In this document: piece by piece, positions 53,384 to 64,000 of the stretch
Numbering within the stretch: position 1 is the stretch's first letter
How the letters are laid out: each line of letters opens with the position of its first letter
Assembly: GCA_013365365.1 (NCBI GenBank)
Contig: JABVXU010000130.1
Coordinates: 1 to 64,000, forward strand
Length of the DNA: 64,000 bases
Origin: Cruorifilaria tuberocauda
Lineage: Eukaryota > Nematoda > Chromadorea > Rhabditida > Onchocercidae
Reading direction: 5' to 3'
Position numbers and translations under genes: made by a program
Notes under the pieces: model-generated
What the model saw: only the letters and a program-made list of their open reading frames with translations
Database searches by the model: none
Told to the model about the DNA's origin: nothing

Positions 53384-53784
53384 TTATCGTAAATAATATA
53401 ATTGTAAATACCTTAATTGAGGTTTTTTAATTTTATTAAAGCAAACGATCAGATCTTTCTGTAAGCTTTTATAGCTTGCTTGCACAATGTTTTTGTGTGC
53501 TATTATTATATAGTAGTATCCGATATTATCTGGATTTAAGATGTTATCTCTAATAAGCATTCGTAATCTCCTTTTGATTTTATTTCTTTTTGCTGCCTTC
53601 CCAGCTTTTTTATTGATAACTAGACCTGTTCTAATAAAGTAAATATACTTTTCAGGTTCTTTTTCTTTTACTGAATATAATGATATATAAAACCCGTGAT
53701 AAAAGGAACTGCTAGGTGATAGCTTATTTCTAAAAGCAAACGAGAAGTCTTTTTTTTTATACTTGTTAACTTAACTATGCACAT
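53384..53784 (-). pseudogene. rnpA: RNase P protein component, frame broken at a poly-A run
   Basis: RnpA is the protein subunit of RNase P, which trims tRNA 5' ends. A frame from near 53760 to the stop at 53384-53386 encodes the RnpA core, including the signature AGKAAKRNKIKRRLRML. It has no start codon and meets a stop upstream. The ATG at 53782-53784, overlapping the end of rpmH by 10 nt, opens a good RnpA-like N terminus in the adjacent frame. The two frames meet at a run of nine A (plus-strand T at 53750-53758), one base short of continuity. The rest is undamaged, so this may be a sequencing indel, a recent mutation or a gene read through transcriptional slippage. Confidence 0.8.
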
Positions 53785-53909
53785 AATCTTTTGCACCTTA
53801 GTAAGCGACGCCTATTGAGTATTTTTCTTCCGGCTTTTGTTGCCATCCGTGAACGAAAGCCATGCCTGCGTTTCTTTATCAGATTTTTTGGCTGAAATGT
53901 TCTTTTCAT
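53775..53909 (-). CDS. rpmH: 50S ribosomal protein L34
   Basis: RpmH is the 44-residue ribosomal protein L34. It begins [18 protein letters not shown] and is highly basic throughout, with the conserved [18 protein letters not shown] core. The correct start is the ATG at 53909; an upstream in-frame ATG at 53969 would add a spurious N terminus and lies upstream of the -35 element. It overlaps rnpA, the usual partner in bacteria. Confidence 0.96.
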   Translation of the reverse strand: MKRTFQPKNLIKKRRHGFRSRMATKAGRKILNRRRLLRCKRLCA

Positions 53910-53928
53910 TGTTTTTGCAAATATATTT

Positions 53929-53956
53929 ATTTTACCTTGTTTTACTTTATTGTCAA
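53929..53956 (-). promoter_or_regulatory. rpmH-rnpA promoter
   Basis: On the minus strand TTGACA (53951-53956), a 16-bp spacer and TAAAAT (53929-53934) form a strong sigma-70-like promoter. Transcription would start near 53922, giving a leader of about 13 nt before the rpmH ATG. Confidence 0.6.
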
Positions 53957-54028
53957 ATAGTGTTTTCATTATGTATACTAAGTACCCTTAAGGGTTGTTA
54001 TTATAAAATAAGGTTAAAATATGAGTAG

Positions 54029-55120
54029 ATGAATTCTTTGACAATAATTCTTTTCATATCTGCACTGCCAGTTCTTTCGTTTTACCTTAGTAAGTTTCAG
54101 AAAGTAGATAAAGTTAAAGCTTACTTATACCTTAGTTGTATATGGCTGTTGATTTTGTCATTGATACTTTGTAGTAACTGCTTTGTAACTTCTATTGCTA
54201 TAGCGTTACTTTTTCTTGTATTTGTTTTCACCTTTAGATCAGATAAGATAATCAGCTTTCTATTATTTATGGCTCTTGCCATATCATTTTTTGTCACTTT
54301 GCTTATAATGCTATCTATTCTTACTAAATCTATTAGTTTTTTTAGAGAAATATCTATTTCAGAATTTTTGTTCTGCTTAAAATGGAGTCATAGTGTAGTG
54401 ACTATCAATGGAGAAAAAATAGGATGTTTCGGTATAGCACCCCTTTTGGTTGGCACACTAGTTATAACCATTGTAGGGATGTTGGTTGCTATTCCGCTTG
54501 GTTTACTTTCTGCAATATATATTAGTGAGTATGCAAGTGAGAAAGTACGTTATATTGTCAATACAACTTTGCAGGTTTTATCTGCTATTCCTACAGTTGT
54601 ATATGGGTATTTTTCAGTTGTGTTTTTATCTTCTTCTGCAAAACAAATAGCAGGTATTTTTGGTCTGAGTATACACTCAGAAAGCGCATTAGTTGCTGGT
54701 TTGTCAATAGGAGTAATGATTCTTCCTTTTATTATCTCTTTATTAGAAGACGCAATTAGGTCTGTTCCAAAGAATTTACGCTATGGCTTTATGGCATTAG
54801 GAGCTACTCCAGCAGAAACTATATGGCACATAACAATACCATATGCAATGCCTACAATCTTAAGTGCAATTCTATTGTCAGTTTCGAGAGTAATAGGTGA
54901 GACTATGATAGTACTAATGGCTGTAGGGATTAACTCAAACTTAACTTTTAATCCTCTTAACTCAGTTACTACTATTACTGTACAGGTAGCTACACTACTT
55001 ACTGGAGACCAGGATTTCAGTAGTGTACAAACGCTTGCTGCTTATGCACTTAGTTTAGTGCTATTTATTATTACTTGGCTATTAAACGCTTTTGCTTTAT
55101 TTATAATAAAACATGATTAG
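54029..55120 (+). CDS. pstC: Phosphate ABC transporter permease PstC
   Basis: This 363-residue protein is the PstC-type permease of a phosphate ABC importer. It has three or more N-terminal helices followed by a MetI-like permease domain with GIAPLLVGTLVITIVGML, IPLGLLSAIYISEYA, the EAA-loop ALGATPAETIWHITIPYAMP, and RVIGETMIVLMAVG. The pattern fits PstC better than PstA. No other pst gene is adjacent; Anaplasmataceae often have such transport genes scattered. It is divergent from rpmH across a 119-bp gap. Confidence 0.88.
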   Translation: MNSLTIILFISALPVLSFYLSKFQKVDKVKAYLYLSCIWLLILSLILCSNCFVTSIAIALLFLVFVFTFRSDKIISFLLFMALAISFFVTLLIMLSILTKSISFFREISISEFLFCLKWSHSVVTINGEKIGCFGIAPLLVGTLVITIVGMLVAIPLGLLSAIYISEYASEKVRYIVNTTLQVLSAIPTVVYGYFSVVFLSSSAKQIAGIFGLSIHSESALVAGLSIGVMILPFIISLLEDAIRSVPKNLRYGFMALGATPAETIWHITIPYAMPTILSAILLSVSRVIGETMIVLMAVGINSNLTFNPLNSVTTITVQVATLLTGDQDFSSVQTLAAYALSLVLFIITWLLNAFALFIIKHD

Positions 55121-55132
55121 AAAACGTTTTAA

Positions 55133-56641
<1,509 letters not shown>

Positions 56642-56663
56642 ACTAAAGTTGCAGACGGAAATT

Positions 56664-56978
56664 ATGAATACCTTTAAAGTGGAGTTTTTCTCTCCTGATA
56701 ATCAAGTTTCTTTTGACAAAGTAGTTTCTCTTTCAATGAAAGGATTAGAGGGTGAATTTATGATTTTAGCTCATCATTCTCCTTACTTAATCTATTTATT
56801 AGCAGGTATAATCACTATTAAAATAAGTAAACGAAAGGAGGAAAAGGTTGTGATTAGTAATGGTATACTGGAAGTTATAAATAATAGTTGTGTTATCATG
56901 GCAAGTCAGGTTCAAGTTTTCAATTCTACAATTCATGATGAGAAGCATCTAAAAAGCAAAATGCAGATATATAAATAA
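56664..56978 (+). CDS. atpC: ATP synthase F1 subunit epsilon
   Basis: The epsilon subunit links rotor and catalytic head and can inhibit ATP hydrolysis. The 104-residue product from the ATG at 56664 begins MNTFKVEFFSPDNQVSF, followed by GLEGEFMILAHHSPYLI, the family N-terminal beta-sandwich signature. It is shorter than the usual 130-140 residues and seems to lack most of the C-terminal helical hairpin that carries the inhibitory function. The frame extends five codons upstream to a TTG at 56649, which is less likely. Confidence 0.92.
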   Translation: MNTFKVEFFSPDNQVSFDKVVSLSMKGLEGEFMILAHHSPYLIYLLAGIITIKISKRKEEKVVISNGILEVINNSCVIMASQVQVFNSTIHDEKHLKSKMQIYK

Positions 56979-57018
56979 ATTATCTTAATTAATAAATTTT
57001 ATCTTATAATAAGATATT

Positions 57019-57660
57019 ATGGAAATCTTTCTTGATAGTGTTGATTTAAGTGAAATTGAAGAGCTAAAGGAATTCATTGATGGTATAACAACCAATCCTT
57101 CTTTAATAGCAAAGTCTGATCGTAAAGATGAATACGAAAGCTTAATAAGCGAGATATGCTCTATTGTAAAGGGACCAGTTAGCGTTGAGGTTATTGCGAA
57201 TAGTTATAAAGAAATGATTGCAGAGGGGCTCAAGTTAGCAAAAATTTCTAGTAATGTTGTGGTAAAATTGCCTCTCACACATGAAGGTTTGATTTCTTGT
57301 AAAAAGTTATGGACAGATCATAAAATACCTGTTAATATTACGCTGTGTTTTTCTCCTGGACAAGCACTGCTTGCCGCTAAGGCCGGTGCTTGTTTTATTT
57401 CTCCTTTTGTTGGTCGTCTTGATGATATAAATTATGGTGGTCTCTTCTTAATAAGAGATATATGTACTATATATTCTAACTACTCTTTTAATACTAAAAT
57501 TCTTGTTGCATCAGTAAGAAGCTCTGCGCATGTGATAGAAGCTGCAAAGCTTGGTGCTGATTCAATTACTGTGCCAGCAAAAGTGCTTAAGCAATTGCTT
57601 AACCATCCACTTACAGATCAAGGGCTTGCAATATTTGAAAGGGACTGGATTGGAAAGTAG
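57019..57660 (+). CDS. tal: Transaldolase-like protein (fructose-6-phosphate aldolase/TalC type)
   Basis: This 213-residue protein belongs to the small transaldolase family of the pentose phosphate pathway. The Schiff-base lysine is K83 in NVVVKLPLTHEG; TTNPSLI (residues 24-30), NITLCFSPGQALLAAKAGA and FISPFVGRLDDI are also present. Length fits the TalC/F6P-aldolase subfamily, which in endosymbionts serves as the transaldolase. It is 40 bp after atpC and may share its transcript. Confidence 0.93.
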   Translation: MEIFLDSVDLSEIEELKEFIDGITTNPSLIAKSDRKDEYESLISEICSIVKGPVSVEVIANSYKEMIAEGLKLAKISSNVVVKLPLTHEGLISCKKLWTDHKIPVNITLCFSPGQALLAAKAGACFISPFVGRLDDINYGGLFLIRDICTIYSNYSFNTKILVASVRSSAHVIEAAKLGADSITVPAKVLKQLLNHPLTDQGLAIFERDWIGK

Positions 57661-58633
57661 CAAATAGATAGCTAGACATTTGCTAAAAGGTGAAAAAAAA
57701 TAGTAACTTTAGCTGTTTTATAAGATTGTGAGATAATGCTAGAAATAAAAGTGCTACCTGATTTTTTTACACTAAACTAATGTGCATAGTTTATGATTTT
57801 AAATATGATGAATTTCTTATAAAGAAGAACAATAATCAGTAAAGGTTTGAAACTACGAAAATGTGTTAGAAGTTTTTAACTAATTTATAGTTCTATTTCT
57901 ATGACTTTAAAGAAAACTAATTCTAACGTAATAGGTTTCAATCAAGAGAAGAGAAATATGAGATAGTATACTTTTGGCAAAGTCTTAAAAAGAAAGTCAT
58001 TGTTATTCAAAACCTTTTATAAAACCTGAGAATATTGAAAGCCTAATTGTCTAACTTGAGGCACAAAATTGTATTTTCCTTTAAAGTTAGATGTGTTTTG
58101 TTCTGAATGCTTTATTAAATGTTTCATTTCTGTGAGTCCTTTTTAGGAGAAGCTTAAGGTTTTATTTGTAAACTTAGTAATATTTATAATTTTCTGTAAC
58201 TTCTTTAAGAGTTCTAATTCTTTCTCATTCCATAATTGGAAATTTAAAAATGCAAGTTTCAGATTTCTTTATTACTAACTTAGCAAGTATATGTTAGACG
58301 TCATTACTCTAAATAATCGATATTCAGTATGCTAGTTATTGTCATTCTATCTAAAGTATCACAGTATTTACTGGATTCTTATTATGATTGTAGTTCTTTA
58401 ATTCACATGTTTGTTTTCTTACTTGCATATGTATCAATTTATTTTCCGAGTACTCTTGAATGTAAAGCTAAACTAGGTTTGTTTTTCATCTATTTCCCCT
58501 CATACTAGAAACAAGGATTTACTAATGTTATGAAAGAGTGCTACTTATACATTTTAAACTTCATCTCTACATAAATTGACCTTATTAACAAGGCTAATTA
58601 ATATCTAGACAAGTTGTTGCTTAAATAGAAACC
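57661..58633. other. 970-bp gap between tal and the ferredoxin reductase gene
   Basis: No gene is supported. A 36-codon minus-strand frame at 58017-58127 has an AAGGA element upstream of its ATG but no recognisable product. The rest is AT-rich, with stops in all frames and no repeats. It is likely an eroded gene or genes plus the promoter of the next gene. Confidence 0.45.
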
Positions 58634-59644
58634 GTGGAAACTGACATAGTAGTAGTAGGTGCAGGTCCTGTTGGAATATTTACTGCTTTTCAAGCTGGAA
58701 TGCTTGATATGAGATGTCATATAATAGATATTTTGGATCAAGTAGGAGGACAGTGTACTGCGCTTTACCCAGAAAAGTCGATATATGATATACCTGGTTA
58801 TCCTGTCATTACTGCAAAAAAACTAATTGAACAATTAATGGAACAGGCTTTACCATTTGAGCCTGTTTACCATTTAAGTCAAAGGGCAGAGAAAATATTA
58901 AATATCGATAATCAAAGTTTTACTGTGATAACAAGTACAGGTATGAAGGTGAAATGTAAAGTCGTTATCATTGCTGCAGGTAATGGAGTGTTTGAACCTA
59001 ACCGTCCACCTGTTATGGGTATATTAGAGTATGAAAATAAGTCTGTGTTTTATAGCATAAATAAAATTTCTGATTTTCAGGATAAGACTGTAGTCATTAC
59101 TGGGGGAGGAGATTCAGCAGCTGATTGGACTATAGAACTTTCTAAAGTTGCAAAAAAAATTTATGTAATACACAGAAGAAAAGAATTTCGTTGTACACCC
59201 GAAACTAGGAATAAATTAGAATTACTTGAAAGCAATGGGAAAGTAGAACTTGTAACACCATATCAACTATGTAAATTGACTGGAGATAATGGACAATTAA
59301 GTGCAGTAATAGTAAAAAATATTACTTCTATGGAAGAAAAAGGCATACACGCTGATTTTTTACTGCCGTTTTTTGGCCTCTCAATGAATTTGGGTCCAAT
59401 AAATAATTGGGGATTAAAATTGGAGCATAGCAGAATAGTTGTTGACCAGACTACACTTAGGACTAATAGAGATAGGATATATGCAATCGGTGATATAGCT
59501 ACTTATTTGGGAAAACTAAAGTTGATATTAAATGGTTTTGCTGAAAGCACTATGGCTTGTTATGATATATATAAAGTGATTCACAATTCTCCAATTAATT
59601 TTCAATATTCAACTTCAAGGGGATTTTATAAGAAGGGAAAGTGA
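58634..59644 (+). CDS. Thioredoxin-reductase-like ferredoxin--NADP reductase
   Basis: This 336-residue flavoenzyme is the TrxB-like (type 2) ferredoxin-NADP(+) reductase found in alphaproteobacteria and Firmicutes. The FAD-binding VVVGAGPVGIFTAFQAG lies at the N terminus with GGQCTALYPEK near residue 39. The NADP-binding GGGDSAADW lies near 158 and the C-terminal FAD motif YAIGDIATY near 280. It lacks the CxxC of true thioredoxin reductases. The start is the GTG at 58634, since a TAA lies 12 nt upstream in frame. It may reduce the [2Fe-2S] ferredoxin encoded at 1.5 kb. Confidence 0.92.
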   Translation: METDIVVVGAGPVGIFTAFQAGMLDMRCHIIDILDQVGGQCTALYPEKSIYDIPGYPVITAKKLIEQLMEQALPFEPVYHLSQRAEKILNIDNQSFTVITSTGMKVKCKVVIIAAGNGVFEPNRPPVMGILEYENKSVFYSINKISDFQDKTVVITGGGDSAADWTIELSKVAKKIYVIHRRKEFRCTPETRNKLELLESNGKVELVTPYQLCKLTGDNGQLSAVIVKNITSMEEKGIHADFLLPFFGLSMNLGPINNWGLKLEHSRIVVDQTTLRTNRDRIYAIGDIATYLGKLKLILNGFAESTMACYDIYKVIHNSPINFQYSTSRGFYKKGK

Positions 59645-59695
59645 TTTACTTTGAACTAGTCTAGCTGTATAGTAGCTTTACGTCTTTAGTTTTAT

Positions 59696-60892
59696 ATGAG
59701 TCTACCTAGCATAGAGAATTGTAATTTTCAAGATAAGGTTGTCTTACTCAGGGTTGATTTCAATGTTCCTATAAAAAACGGAGAGGTTCATGATACCACT
59801 CGTATTCTAAGAGCGATACCTACTATTCAATACTTGACAAATGCGGATGCAAAAATCGTTATTATATCACACCTTGGACATCCAAAAACTGAAGACAACA
59901 ATCTATCACTAAGAAATATAGTTGGAATATTGTCATGGTTGTTAAAAAAGGAGGTTAAGTTTATTGATAGCTGTATTGGTCAGAGAGTGCAGAGAGAAGT
60001 AAGATCAATGAATGGAGGAGATGTAGTATTGCTGGAAAATTTGAGGTTTTATAAAGAAGAAGAAAAGAACGACTCAAATTTTGCTAAACAATTGGCATCT
60101 CTAGCAGATATATATGTGAATGATGCATTTTCTTGTTCTCATAGGTCTCATGCTTCTGTTTCATGCATTACAAAATTCTTGCCTTCTTATGCAGGATTTT
60201 GCTTGCAAAATGAGTTAAAGTATCTTGAAAGAGTCATATTGTTTGATACTAAACCTGTCACTGCGATAGTTGGAGGAGATAAAGTGTCAACTAAAACAAA
60301 AATGCTTCTGAAATTAGCGGAAAGAGTTGATTATCTAGTTATTAGTGGAGCAATTGCTAATAATTTTTTATTGTTTAATGGAATAAATGTTGGGAAATCT
60401 TTTTTTCAGAGCAATGTTGATAATCTTCTATGTAGCATTATTAATGCGGCAAATAAAAATAATTGTAAAATAATTATACCTAGTGATGTTCTAGTTGCAA
60501 TAAACTCTGATTACAGCATTGGCTTTTTAAGAAAAAGTGAATCCATTTTAGATGATGATATAATTTTGGATATAGGACCTCAAACTTTGAGTACAATAAG
60601 TAATGTAATAGCAAGGAGTAAAACTTTGCTATGGAATGGTCCTATTGGTGCATTTGAGCATTCAGCTTTCTTAAAAGGCACAGCAGAAGTGATGAAAATA
60701 GTGAGTAATTTAACATATCAGAAGAAATTAGTTAGTGTGATAGGAGGAGGGGATAGCCTATCTGCGATGAATGCTGTAGGCTTTACTGATAGAGACTTTA
60801 CGTACGTTTCAACTGGTGGTGGAGCTTTTTTAAGCTGGCTGAGTGGCAATGAAATGCCTGGGATCACTGCACTAAAGTCAACATCGTGTTAA
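59696..60892 (+). CDS. pgk: Phosphoglycerate kinase
   Basis: Pgk interconverts 1,3-bisphosphoglycerate and 3-phosphoglycerate. The 398-residue protein shows the signature VVLLRVDFNVPIKNG near residue 15, SHLGHPK near 59, ENLRFYKEEEKND near 114, NDAFSCSHRSHAS near 148, and the nucleotide-binding VIGGGDSLSAMN near 358. It lies 51 bp after the ferredoxin reductase gene. In this family the enzyme probably works in the gluconeogenic direction. Confidence 0.96.
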   Translation: MSLPSIENCNFQDKVVLLRVDFNVPIKNGEVHDTTRILRAIPTIQYLTNADAKIVIISHLGHPKTEDNNLSLRNIVGILSWLLKKEVKFIDSCIGQRVQREVRSMNGGDVVLLENLRFYKEEEKNDSNFAKQLASLADIYVNDAFSCSHRSHASVSCITKFLPSYAGFCLQNELKYLERVILFDTKPVTAIVGGDKVSTKTKMLLKLAERVDYLVISGAIANNFLLFNGINVGKSFFQSNVDNLLCSIINAANKNNCKIIIPSDVLVAINSDYSIGFLRKSESILDDDIILDIGPQTLSTISNVIARSKTLLWNGPIGAFEHSAFLKGTAEVMKIVSNLTYQKKLVSVIGGGDSLSAMNAVGFTDRDFTYVSTGGGAFLSWLSGNEMPGITALKSTSC

Positions 60893-61993
60893 AACTTTTT
60901 AAAGTTACTTCTTATACTTAATTCTTTTATGATTGGTATAACGAAGTTTGTTTTTCCAATTAGGAATTACTACTTCATTAATACATATGAATTTACTTTC
61001 AATACTAGATTTAAATTATGACGGTAGGAGTAAAGTAGTACTGATGGTAGTGGCATTCCTCATTGGAAAGCACAAGTATTATATAAAATTTCGCAAAGAT
61101 ATCTGTGTAATTTTTTCTTGATAAGAAATTAAACTACTCTTGTATTTCCATTAGAAAAATAAGTTAGTGTGTTTCAATCTAATATGAATTATGCGGCATC
61201 TTCAAGTATATATAGTTGAAGAGCTATAAGAGCTTGATGATTATTTTGCAGGTATGAAAATTGTAATATGTGATAAACATTTTTTGAAATAGAATTTATT
61301 AAAGCTTAATTTTATATCTTGTAAAGCACTTTAGAATTAAAAAGTTATACAATATTTAGAGTTTGCTGAGGAAAGGATGTAGCTAATATACAATAGGCCA
61401 TTGAAGGATATATAGAATGCTAAATTCTCTTCGTATAAGTTTATTTAATTGAAATTATTAAAGAAAGTTGCATTGTTTTCTGCATATAGAAAAATGATCA
61501 GTTTTTAGATTTGATAGAAGACAAAGAGTAAGTGAATTTTATATGAGTAACAATAAAACTAGAATATTTTTAAAGTCTAAAGCTAAAAAAAGATTGAACA
61601 ATTTTTATACAATATTGCCTTAGGTTGATAAGGAGAATAGTGTAATTTGCTTCTGATAATTTAGTTTCTCAGGTTAGTTGATGAGAATTTTAAGTGGTGA
61701 TTCGTTGGTCAATTTTTTGATAAACTGTTTTGTTTATCTAGAAAATTAGATTGCTTCTTAAAGTTAGTGATTTAGTGTGTTCACATGAGCTTTTCAACTG
61801 GTGTGACAGTTCTACTTTGGTTAGAAATCTGTCTGATTTCAAGTGTTTGAAAATATTTGAAAGAAATAATTTATGCCTAGTTTAAAAAAATAAATGCCAT
61901 AGACTATTCTATGTGAACTAATTAAAACGTTTAAGAAAGTTTAAAGGAAGAGAATACGAGAAACATCAATCAGATTAGTTGCTTGATAGTAAG
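60893..61993. other. 1.1-kb gap between pgk and the yqaA-like gene
   Basis: Two converging genes flank this stretch. No intact gene is present; tiny ORFs such as a 26-codon one at about 61543 and a 22-codon one near 61681 have no support. Protein-like runs around 61730-61870 broken by stops hint at decay, but I cannot name the source. Confidence 0.45.
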
Positions 61994-62407
61994 TTATTGA
62001 ACAGTGACAGTAAGGTATAACAAGTAGAAAAAATTAGATAAAATAGTTAATAAAGTAAAGATACTGAGATTTAATTTAAAATAACCTGATAAGACTTGAA
62101 TTGCACTTCCAAATGCTGACATCCATGAGAATAATGCTACTGCACAAACCAGTAAATTTATTATAATTTTTGGTGTATACTCATACTCTAATCTATGGTA
62201 TAATTTTCTAATGAAGATTGTTGCTCTGCCTAAGTACCAATTCACTATTCCGCCAATGCTTGAGCCTAATACTCCAAAAAACAACATGAGTATTGGGTTG
62301 TAATACTGCCTAAAATGCAACATAGCATAAAACATAAAACCCTGATATATAGGTAAAATTAATGATGATACTAGATTATCTGTGAACAGCAGGAGATAAT
62401 TTTCCAT
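61994..62407 (-). CDS. YqaA/DedA-like inner-membrane protein
   Basis: This 137-residue protein has three or four membrane helices and the motif LGSSIGGIVNWYLGRA near residue 48, typical of the YqaA branch of the DedA/SNARE-associated (VTT) family. It is shorter than full DedA proteins but close to the YqaA size. It begins 6 nt after cysS on the same strand, so it is co-transcribed. Members of the family are linked to membrane lipid handling; the role here is unknown. Confidence 0.75.
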   Translation of the reverse strand: MENYLLLFTDNLVSSLILPIYQGFMFYAMLHFRQYYNPILMLFFGVLGSSIGGIVNWYLGRATIFIRKLYHRLEYEYTPKIIINLLVCAVALFSWMSAFGSAIQVLSGYFKLNLSIFTLLTILSNFFYLLYLTVTVQ

Positions 62408-62413
62408 ATAAAC

Positions 62414-63787
62414 TTACCAAGTTGTTGTACCATCTTTGTTATCAGAAACCATGATTTTCATCCTTTTTAGCTGATTTCTTATTTGGTCTGCAGTATCGTA
62501 GTCTTTATTTTGTTTTGCTGCTTTTCTTAAAGCTACCAGTCTTTTTATCTCTTGTTGATCCATGTTAGTAGTAAACCACTCTTGGTAGCTTGATTCAAGA
62601 AGACCAATAAATCTTGCACTCTTGACGAAACTCTCAATTAATTTTAGCTTTTCGTGTTCATTACTTGTTTTATTGATTTTTGTTGCCATTTCATGTAATA
62701 TAGACAAGGCTTCAGGAATATTGAGATCATTTTTCAAAGCTTCTATAAAATCTTTATAGAAATCTGCATCGCTTTTCTCGAGTTTTACTATATCTACATT
62801 CCGTAATAGACGATAAAATTTGTTTAAAGTTTCCTGTGATTCACAAATAACGTCTTTTGTCCAATTGAGTGGCTTTCTATAATGAGTTTTAAACAGTGCG
62901 TGACGTATTACTTCTCCCTTTATTCCACTATTGAGCAAATCTCTTACTTTAACTATGTTAAATAAAGACTTGCTCATTTTTTCTTCGTTTACTGTCAAAA
63001 AGCCATTGTGTATCCAGTATTTTGCAAATATTGACTCGGAAAACACAGATTTGCTTTGTGCAATTTCGTTATCATGATGAGGGAATTGCAAATCTATGCC
63101 TCCGCCATGGATATCGAAATTTTTACCAAGGTATGCATATGACATTGCCGAGCATTCTATGTGCCATCCAGGCCTTCCTTCTCCCCATGGACTATCCCAG
63201 TAACTTGAAAGCTTATAGTCAATATTGTTTGCTGGCTTCCACAGTATAAAATCTCCTGGGTGTTTTTTATTCTTACCAATTTCAACTCTGCTACCATGAT
63301 TTAATTCACTAATTTTTTTTCCTGATAAAATACCGTATTCAGGATAAGATTCAATACTAAAATATATATATTTATTAGATTCATAGGCATGATCAGATAA
63401 CAACAAATGTTCAATTAATTTGATGATGCAATCTATACTTTCTGTTGCTTTTGGCTCATGTGTTGGCTCTACACAATTTAGACTTTTCATGTCTTCATGA
63501 AAAGCCTTAGTGTAATACTTAGCTATGCTTTCTATGCTGCTATTTTTCTTACTTGCTGCATTAATTATCTTATCGTCAATATCAGTTATGTTGCGTACAT
63601 AAGTGACTTTGCTATAGTAAGATTTAAGTAACTGGAATAGCACATCGTAAGTAACAGCAGAACGTGCATTTCCTATGTGGGCCATATCATATACAGTTGG
63701 ACCACAAACATACATTTTTACGTGGTCTCTGTTAATTGGTGTAAAGAATTCTTTTTTCTTTGTTAAAGTATTGTAAAGCCTAACCAT
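62414..63787 (-). CDS. cysS: Cysteinyl-tRNA synthetase
   Basis: CysS charges tRNA-Cys. The 457-residue class I enzyme has [16 protein letters not shown] (HIGH motif and zinc-ligand Cys) near residue 28, [10 protein letters not shown] near 208, HHDNEIAQS near 240 and [10 protein letters not shown] near 268. I use the ATG at 63787; the frame runs two codons further to a TTG at 63793. Its start overlaps the exoD stop by 8 nt, which indicates translational coupling. Confidence 0.96.
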   Translation of the reverse strand: MVRLYNTLTKKKEFFTPINRDHVKMYVCGPTVYDMAHIGNARSAVTYDVLFQLLKSYYSKVTYVRNITDIDDKIINAASKKNSSIESIAKYYTKAFHEDMKSLNCVEPTHEPKATESIDCIIKLIEHLLLSDHAYESNKYIYFSIESYPEYGILSGKKISELNHGSRVEIGKNKKHPGDFILWKPANNIDYKLSSYWDSPWGEGRPGWHIECSAMSYAYLGKNFDIHGGGIDLQFPHHDNEIAQSKSVFSESIFAKYWIHNGFLTVNEEKMSKSLFNIVKVRDLLNSGIKGEVIRHALFKTHYRKPLNWTKDVICESQETLNKFYRLLRNVDIVKLEKSDADFYKDFIEALKNDLNIPEALSILHEMATKINKTSNEHEKLKLIESFVKSARFIGLLESSYQEWFTTNMDQQEIKRLVALRKAAKQNKDYDTADQIRNQLKRMKIMVSDNKDGTTTW

Positions 63788-64000
63788 ATACAAAACTTTT
63801 TAGAAAAGAAAATGCTCCAATTATGAGCTGTGGTCCTTCAACTATTACAACAAGAGTAAGTAATAAACCACATAAAGATGCTAAAACTCCCAATATGGAA
63901 AGAAGTCCGTCCTTACTAGTGATACCTAGTGAAATAAGAGTCGTGCCAATTGCAGGAATAAAATTAGTTAAAGGCAGTGGAATAGCTATCGATAATGCGC
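63780..64000 (-). CDS. exoD: ExoD-family membrane protein, C-terminal part (cut by the window edge)
   Basis: The last 72 or so residues of a membrane protein enter from the window edge and stop at TAG 63780-63782. The AIPLPLTNFIPAIGTTLISL and TSKDGLSSILG stretches match the C-terminal repeat of the ExoD family (linked by name to exopolysaccharide synthesis, biochemical role unclear), and two hydrophobic helices follow. Its end overlaps the cysS start. The N-terminal part lies outside the window. Confidence 0.75.
   Translation of the reverse strand, partial: ALSIAIPLPLTNFIPAIGTTLISLGITSKDGLLSILGVLASLCGLLLTLVVIVEGPQLIIGAFSFLKSFVYG

Noticed and set aside
53909..53969. Longer rpmH start at 53969
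   Set aside because: It would add 20 residues not found in L34 and would lie upstream of the -35 element.
58017..58127. 36-codon minus-strand ORF with an AAGGA element
   Set aside because: It is short, has no recognisable product and is isolated in a gap with stops in all frames.

Overview
The window is strongly AT-rich bacterial chromosome. It carries about 40 genes separated by unusually long non-coding stretches, several of which hold decayed genes. The gene content points to Anaplasmataceae (Rickettsiales), close to Ehrlichia or Neoehrlichia. The main reasons are a virB3-virB4-virB6x4 type IV secretion cluster, a 23S-5S rRNA unit with its own promoter and no 16S beside it, a class I lysyl-tRNA synthetase, an adrenodoxin-type ferredoxin and a TrxB-like ferredoxin-NADP reductase. 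Species cannot be fixed from the sequence alone.

Layout. 1-5.3 kb: ferredoxin, a DUF2125-like protein and ccmH on the minus strand; murD on the plus strand followed by 1.4 kb of decayed DNA that may include an ftsW remnant; then rsmD. 5.4-19.9 kb: a contiguous minus-strand type IV secretion block in the order virB3, virB4, four virB6 paralogs and a small coiled, charged protein. Three of the VirB6 proteins start with lipoprotein signals. 19.9-31.6 kb: lysK (divergent from virB3), fumC, purH, a broken 100-codon ORF, miaA, a small hypothetical gene, recJ, a membrane-anchored cytochrome c and an alpha/beta hydrolase. 32.8-46 kb: gyrB, tRNA-Ser(GGA), a stand-alone C-terminal part of a large oxidoreductase, 5-formyl-THF cyclo-ligase, mutS, a membrane protein, glyQ and glyS, then a heavily decayed uvrC.

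46-53 kb: a minus-strand TPR-methyltransferase/nrdA/ruvX group, then 23S and 5S rRNA on the plus strand. 53-64 kb: rpmH and rnpA on the minus strand, with rnpA out of frame at a run of nine A; then pstC, atpD-atpC, a small transaldolase, ferredoxin-NADP reductase and pgk on the plus strand; and exoD (cut by the window edge)-cysS-yqaA-like on the minus strand.

The T4SS block is the clearest functional unit: VirB4 is the ATPase, VirB3 a small inner-membrane partner and the VirB6 set the channel proteins. The housekeeping genes cover translation, DNA repair, purine and deoxynucleotide synthesis, central carbon and energy metabolism. The most notable observations are the dead uvrC beside intact mutS, recJ and ruvX, the rnpA frame break at a homopolymer, the lipoprotein-type VirB6 paralogs with an overlapping unknown 209-residue gene, and an ORF interrupted by one TGA.
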